Assembly: GCA_964036045.1 (NCBI GenBank)
Contig: OZ038381.1
Coordinates: 137,360,306-137,424,305, forward strand
DNA from: Eutreptiella sp. 'Long Island Sound 2002'
Taxonomy: Eukaryota; Euglenozoa; Euglenophyceae; Eutreptiales; Eutreptiaceae
DNA length: 64,000 bases
Reading direction: 5' to 3'
Below, piece after piece: positions 58,871-64,000 of this stretch. The notes below the pieces were generated by a model. That model was not told where the DNA came from. It ran no database searches and saw only the letters and a list, made by a program, of their open reading frames with translations. Within the stretch, counting starts at the first letter, position 1; every line of letters begins with the position of its first letter. Both the position numbers and the translations under genes were made by a program.

Positions 58871-59800
58871 GGGGGCGGCTCCAAAGAGGAGGACTTGGTT
58901 TTCTGGATCCTCGTGAAAATCAGGGATCAGGTTTTTTGAGCGGTGCTTGACACCGGTGCAACACTTTCCATAGTGGCCCGGCGCCTGCTGAAGACTTGCA
59001 AGAAAACTAAGACCGTGGCCATAAGAGTAGGGGATGGGCGTACCATCCATTCCTTGGGGGGGGTCGATGTGACTATATGCCTGGGCGACGAAACCGTGAC
59101 CCAACACTGCAGAGTGCTGGACACCGACGCCTTTGACATCGTCATTGGTACCGACTTCCTACGAAGAAACCCCCAGGTAAAAATGCTGTCTCTCCAGCGT
59201 CCCTATTCTTTGCACTGCGACTTTGGCAGTGGGCTATTCTCCGTACCTTTGGAGCTGTCAGGACGAAAAGAGTCTGGGCTGCGCTACGCATCCAAGACTA
59301 ACTATCGTACTGAAAACTACCAATTGGCCCGTCACGTTCTTGAAAATGGACTGGCGGCCCTTCAGGTAAACCTGGATGAGATCCAGGTGGAATTGTTTGC
59401 GAGCCAACAACAGCAAATCATGCAGTTGTACTGCTCGAAACAACTGAACAATGCTTTTCGTTTCTTCTGGAAAGCAATGGGCCTAGCGTATGCTAACCCT
59501 CCCTTCTCCCTACTCCCGAAGGTTCTAACCAAAATCGCTTATGAGGGAGGAAGGGCTGTCATGTGCACCCCTGATTAGGGCTGCTCTGGTGAACATGCTT
59601 ACTGGCGCCGTATGCTAGATCCAATGACCGTGGGAAGAGTGCCTGAGGACTCAGACACAGCTATGCAGGCCCCTGAGTGGGCCAGTTTCCTGTCCATCGT
59701 TGATGGATCTCTCAATCCTGTACCCCTGTGTGACCTGGATCAGGTGCTACTGAAAGAGGTCATGGCCGAAAATCGTGGCCTGACCCTGTTTGATCTCAAA
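58871..59800 (+). pseudogene. Element D protease and methyltransferase-like domain
   Basis: The frame continues from the gag TAG, hits TGA at 58937-58939 and then gives a clean protease (AVLDTGATLSIVARR, FDIVIGTDFL). The methyltransferase-like domain at about 59387-59650 reads IQVELFASQQQQIMQLYCSK, then LAYANPPFSLLPKVLTKIAY and AVMCTPD, where TAG 59576-59578 replaces the Trp of element C (SPDW). Downstream residues (GEHAYWRRM) resume the homology in the same frame. NPPF is intact. Confidence 0.85.
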
Positions 59801-62116
59801 AATCGATCTCCTGAGCACCTATCTGCCACACTAACAGGGTGTGAGTCTCCCGATGACTATCTGGAACCTGCAGCTGTTAAACAGGATGCTGACGACCAAC
59901 TGTCTGAGATCGCCAGCACTATCCCTCCTGTTGATCCCAGCTGCGCTGACCTAAAACACAGTGCCTTCCTGGCCCAGCTGTTGCTAGAGGAGGTAGATCT
60001 AGAGTCAACCTCTGAACCCGCTTCCCCTGTTGGGAAGCCAGTGCTACACATGCAGCCTATGCACACAGGTGAACCCGTGGCCCGGAGTGCTGATGCTCTG
60101 GCGCGGCCTGCTGCTAATAACATGCCATTATCTGAGCATGACACTCAGGAACTCCGGCGGCTGTTGTACCTGAAGGCCGAAGGTATTGAGCGCCAAGAGC
60201 GGCTGCAATACCTCAGACAGACCTGGAAATCCTCCATCTGGTCTGAGGAGGACGATGAGTCCTATACGCTGCCTGATCCTGAGATACCGCTAGTGTATTC
60301 TCTGCACTATGGGCACCAATGTCCCCCTGAGTGGGACGATGGTTCTGTGCCTGCCGAAACTGCTGACCGGCAGAAAAAAAAAGAACATGGAAAGATCAAC
60401 CTCCATGCTGAGAAGGATTTCCTTCAGAAACTCGAGAGTCTTAACCTTGACCCCCGCCTGAAGAAACTGCTTATAACCTATGAGGAGGTGTTCGGTGCCT
60501 TGCCGCCTCCCCTCTCTTGTAAAAAACTGGTCCAGATGGACCTGAAACTGAAACCTGAATTTGAAAAGACGCGAGTGAGGCGTCGTCCCTATCCCGCTCC
60601 ACAGGAACAGGTTGAAGAAATCGAGCGCCAGATCCAGGAATGTATAGATGCTGGCCTCGGTGAGGAATATAAGCAGGGGGACTACCCCCACCACTGCAGT
60701 CCCTGTTTCCTGGTTGCCAAACCAGGGTCCACTGCCCTACGACTGGTTGTAGACTATGGTGAGGTCAACAAGAAAACCCAGAACCACTCAGGGAGTATTC
60801 CTAACATGGAAAATACCCTCGAGCGTATTGCCAAATGCAGGTACAAGACCAAAATGGACAAACTCTCTGGTTTCTGGCAGGTGGACCTAACCGCCGCAGC
60901 TCAGGAGCTGTTGGCTTTTATAACCCCTAAGGGCCGTGTCTTCAAGTGGAAGGTTATGCCTTTCGGGGTGGCTAATGCCCCAGCGCTCTTCCAGGAGCTT
61001 ATGAACAAAGTTTTGTACATACTGAGGCGCAGGCCTCTAGTACAGGAGTTGATTTCTCCGGGTGCAGAAATGGAGGCTCACATCGACGACGTGAGTTTGG
61101 GTACTAATACCAAAGAGGACCATGTCCTTCTCCTCCATGAATTTTTCATTGTCTGTCAAGAAAACCATCTCCGAATCAAACTCGAAAAATGTGAGTTTAT
61201 GAAAGAGAAGATGGAATATTTGGGTTTCGACGTGGGGTATGGTTGGTGGAAACCAGCCGCGTCTAAGATGCAGCCCCTACAGGACATGCAGATTCGCGAT
61301 GACCCTGAGAAGGGTCTACACGATGTGAGGAGTTTTGTGGGCGCCTGTAATTTCTAGCGGCGTCACATCCACAATTTCACTTACTCCTCTGCCCCCCTCA
61401 CTGAACTAATCAAGAAAACTACTCCCTGGAGGTGGACCGCCAGAGAGGAAGAATGTTTCCAGGAATTGAAGAAGAACATTGCCTCCTCCAACTGCCTCGG
61501 AGTACCCCGCCCTGAGGGCGAGATAGTCCTGATCACTGATGCCAGTGATGTAGGGGGGGGTGGTACGATCTACCAATGGCAGGAGCTTAACCCCTCTGAA
61601 CTAACCCACTGCCATTATTGTACCAGTGGACTGAACCGTGATGGTTCGTTGAAACATGACTATCCTACCAGTGAGTGGCGACTGGTGCCACTGGGACACT
61701 GGAATTGGAAATGGAACCAAGCACGTTCCAATTACAGCACCTACGACCAGGTACTCCTGGCCGGTATGTTGGTGCTTTCGTCTCAGTCCCGACTCCTGGG
61801 ATCTAACCCTAATGCCTGGCTGTGTGACCAGGAGCCTGTGAAGTCTTTTCAGAAGGGCCCACCACCAGAGAAAGCTAAGCTAAAGCGGTGGTGGACTTAC
61901 CTGAGCCAGTTCAGGCTGACAGTGCATCATATCCCCGGGATAAAGAGTGAACTGTCTGACTATATATCGCGCAACAACTTCGATGCGCTTATTGGTGAGA
62001 GCTCTGAGGCGCTCGCCAGAGAGGCTTTCCAGCGTATGGATGTCCAGCTTGACCTGTCCATGCGCACTGCTGGAATCCTGGAGGGTTGGAGTCTAACCGA
62101 CTATCAGTCAGAGTAG
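59801..62116 (+). pseudogene. pol: Element D pol: reverse transcriptase and RNase H, with two TAG codons
   Basis: An acidic linker is followed by RT closely related to element C (RRRPYPAPQEQVEEIERQIQ, RLVVDYGEVNKKT, MPFGVANAPALFQEL, catalytic HIDD). TAG at 61355-61357 falls in GACNF-stop-RRHI, where C has Tyr. RNase H follows (LITDASDVGGGG, YSTYDQVLLAGM, WLCDQEPV). TAG at 62114-62116 falls in the connection to integrase, where C has Phe or Tyr depending on the gap. All segments are in one frame. The second acidic RNase H position reads Gln-Val where C has Gln-Glu. Confidence 0.9.
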
Positions 62117-63646
62117 AAAGAAATTCTCCAAACCCTCAGCACTGGTCTGGAACCCCGTGTCATTGACCGGCACCAGTGGTATAAAAACAATCAGTACCTC
62201 TTCTACGAGGACCGAATTGTGGTGCCTGAGGCACGACTGGATGGGTGCCTACGGTGGTCCCATCTCAGTTCTGGTCACACTGGCACTAATCGCTCAGTGG
62301 ACTTCTTCCGTGAGTGTTTCTACTCTGGTCTAACCCTGACTGAACTGAGGTCGCGTATGCAGACCATTGTGGATGCTTGTGGCTGTCATGCCAGCAAGCA
62401 GAGCGACAGCAGGGATAGGGGCCTGATCTCCAGCTTACCCATACTCTATTGTGCTAACTCTCTTCTGTACGTGGATTTCATCCACGGCCTACCACGCTTC
62501 GGCGGCTATGATAGTTGCCTAGTGGTCACCTGTGGCCTATCTCGCTTCACCCGTGTGTTCCCTTGCAATACGAAAATCACAGGTGAGCAGACTGTGAAAA
62601 TGTTGGTCGAACAATGGTTCGAACCCTATGGAGCACCTAAGCAGGTGCACTCTGATGAGCATGTACGCATCCGCAGTGACACTGGGTGGTACAAACGAGT
62701 GCTAAATGCCCTCAACGTGGAGGTAACCACAGGTGTGCCCTATACCCACACGTCTAACCCTCTCTGTGAGAGACAGAACCGTGTGGTGGAGCAAAACTTA
62801 AGAATCCTGATGAAACAGGAGCGTACCAAGGACTGGGTACGCCTGGTGCCCTGGGCAGTGCTAACCATGAACTCACAGCGGAGCTCTTCTACGGGTTACA
62901 CCCCCCACGAACTGTTCCATGGAGGACGACCTGCTTGGTTCTTCAAAACCCCCTTTCCTGAGGACTTCAAGAGCCCTGTGGGAGATTGGCTGGCACACAA
63001 GCAGTCTCTGGCTAACCAGGCTGGGACTAACCTGAGACACATTGGTGACCGTGAACTGAGCGGATGGAACCGCCTACGGCGACCTGCCAGCTTCAAGGTC
63101 GGTGACCTTGTTTTGGTACACCATTCACGCCTACCGTCCTGGCCACGTAACTGCCTACAGGACCCTTATTTTGGACCCTATCGTATCATCAGGATAGATG
63201 GATCCAGGATCCATGTCAGGTGCAGTCCACGTCTAGGTGGTGAACTGCTGTGTGCACCTAAACAGTTGAGGCACTATCACTCCCCTGACGACTTGTCTTG
63301 GGATGAGTGGCGCCTCAGCGACAGCGAGGTCCAGCGTATAGACCTAGAGAATGCTGCCAGTCCAGAGGAGGCAGACGAACTCGAAAAGATGACTGCCGAT
63401 GAGATTGCAGTCGATGGTTACTACGTGGTTGCAGGTATTGCTCGCCACGAGTAGAAACAGGGCTGGAAATTCCTAACCCTGTGGGATGGCTATGGGTTAT
63501 CTGAGACGACCTCGGAACCTATGTCAGCCTTCATACAGCCAGACGGGAGTATCAACCCTATCTTCCGCACCTACCTCGTTGAGAACAACGAGGGGCAGCT
63601 CCTAACCCGTGCTGAGACTATGTCCCAGCGTAAGAAGCGAAACTAA
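62117..63646 (+). pseudogene. pol: Element D pol: integrase and chromodomain, with one TAG
   Basis: The integrase has SGHTGTNRSVDFF, CGCHASKQ and acidic residues in LYVDFIHGL, VHSDEHVRI and NPLCERQNRVV, followed by the linker shared with element C (VGDLVLVHHSRLPSWPRN, DPYFGPYRI, RCSPRLGGELLCAPKQ). The chromodomain region reads YYVVAGIARHE-stop-KQGWKFLTLWDGYG; the TAG (63452-63454) sits where C has Tyr. The frame ends TAA 63644-63646. Confidence 0.9.
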
Positions 63647-64000
63647 TTTCCCTGTGTCAGTCTACTGACAGGTGCTGAGCACTGACTGCAGTGACCCTGT
63701 CTGTGCCCTGCAGACCCATGCCTTGTTGACCATATGTTGCATGGGGACTGCCCTAAAGTAATGACCTTGGGGAGCCAACGAAGAACGGTGGCTTACTACA
63801 CCAGGGGGGAATGACAAGCAAGGTGTTATGAGGCAAGGTGTGTCTTCCCTCCTTGGGGACAAGCGAGCCCACAGTTAGGACCCCTGACTGGTCCAGACCC
63901 ATGGGGTTCTACCCTTCCTTACAGGGTTTACCATACCCCTATGTGTGCTACGTATGTCTGTGTGTGTCTCACTTCTCTTCCCGCCGTAGCTCCCGGAGAC
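63647..64000 (+). other. Element D 3' region, cut by window edge
   Basis: Non-coding sequence after the pol stop. An AGGGGGG tract near 63805 could be a polypurine tract, but the sequence after it does not match the D LTR start, so the 3' LTR is probably further right. Confidence 0.5.

Overview
This window looks like eukaryotic nuclear repeat DNA and contains no convincing host housekeeping gene. It is a pile-up of Ty3/gypsy-type LTR retrotransposons, mostly chromodomain-bearing, inserted beside and inside one another. Separating them are two blocks of G/T-skewed, GC-rich repetitive sequence. All tRNA primer sites that can be read resemble the 3' end of initiator tRNA-Met. Several LTRs carry TATA boxes. 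Four different gypsy families are packed into 64 kb, which suggests a large, repeat-rich genome, probably a unicellular eukaryote. The C/D-type pol seems familiar to me from dinoflagellates of the Symbiodiniaceae type, but nothing in the window proves this and I hold it loosely.

Layout. (1) 1-15446, minus strand: element A, with very long LTRs (about 2.36 kb), arranged LTR-internal-LTR-deleted internal-LTR. (2) 15447-22005: a decayed B-like LTR split by a 5.7 kb GC-rich insertion (15909-21625) that encodes proline/histidine- and RS-rich proteins on the minus strand. (3) 22006-27315, plus strand: element F, a C-like LTR, primer site and gag, interrupted by a 2.59 kb A-tailed retroposed segment with a 16 bp target duplication that carries an intronless 510-residue ORF. 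(4) 27646-52501, minus strand: element C, with 799 bp LTRs and TSD TTGTG. It holds two younger insertions: element E (29065-31739, coding-free, identical 900 bp LTRs, TSD TTAG) and element B (36930-47702, plus strand, 532 bp LTRs, TSD TGGGA). (5) 52507-55874: GC-rich sequence with a 65 bp tandem repeat. (6) 55875 to the right edge, plus strand: element D, a relative of C with several in-frame stops.

Shared organisation. In A-D the order is gag, aspartic protease, a domain resembling the Dam-like/DIRS-associated methyltransferase-like domain, reverse transcriptase, RNase H, integrase and chromodomain. The extra domain between protease and reverse transcriptase in all four families is the most interesting recurring signal. 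Each family also has an in-frame stop (UAG in A, B and D, UGA in C) between gag and protease. Other interrupting stops are strongly biased to UAG, and several sit where a relative has an aromatic residue, whereas the terminal pol stops are UAA or UGA. In A and B the gag frame appears to start inside the 5' LTR and to read through the primer-binding site in the same phase.

LTR divergence counted by eye (C about 1.1 %, B about 0.6 %, E about 0) agrees with the nesting order: C first, then B and E.
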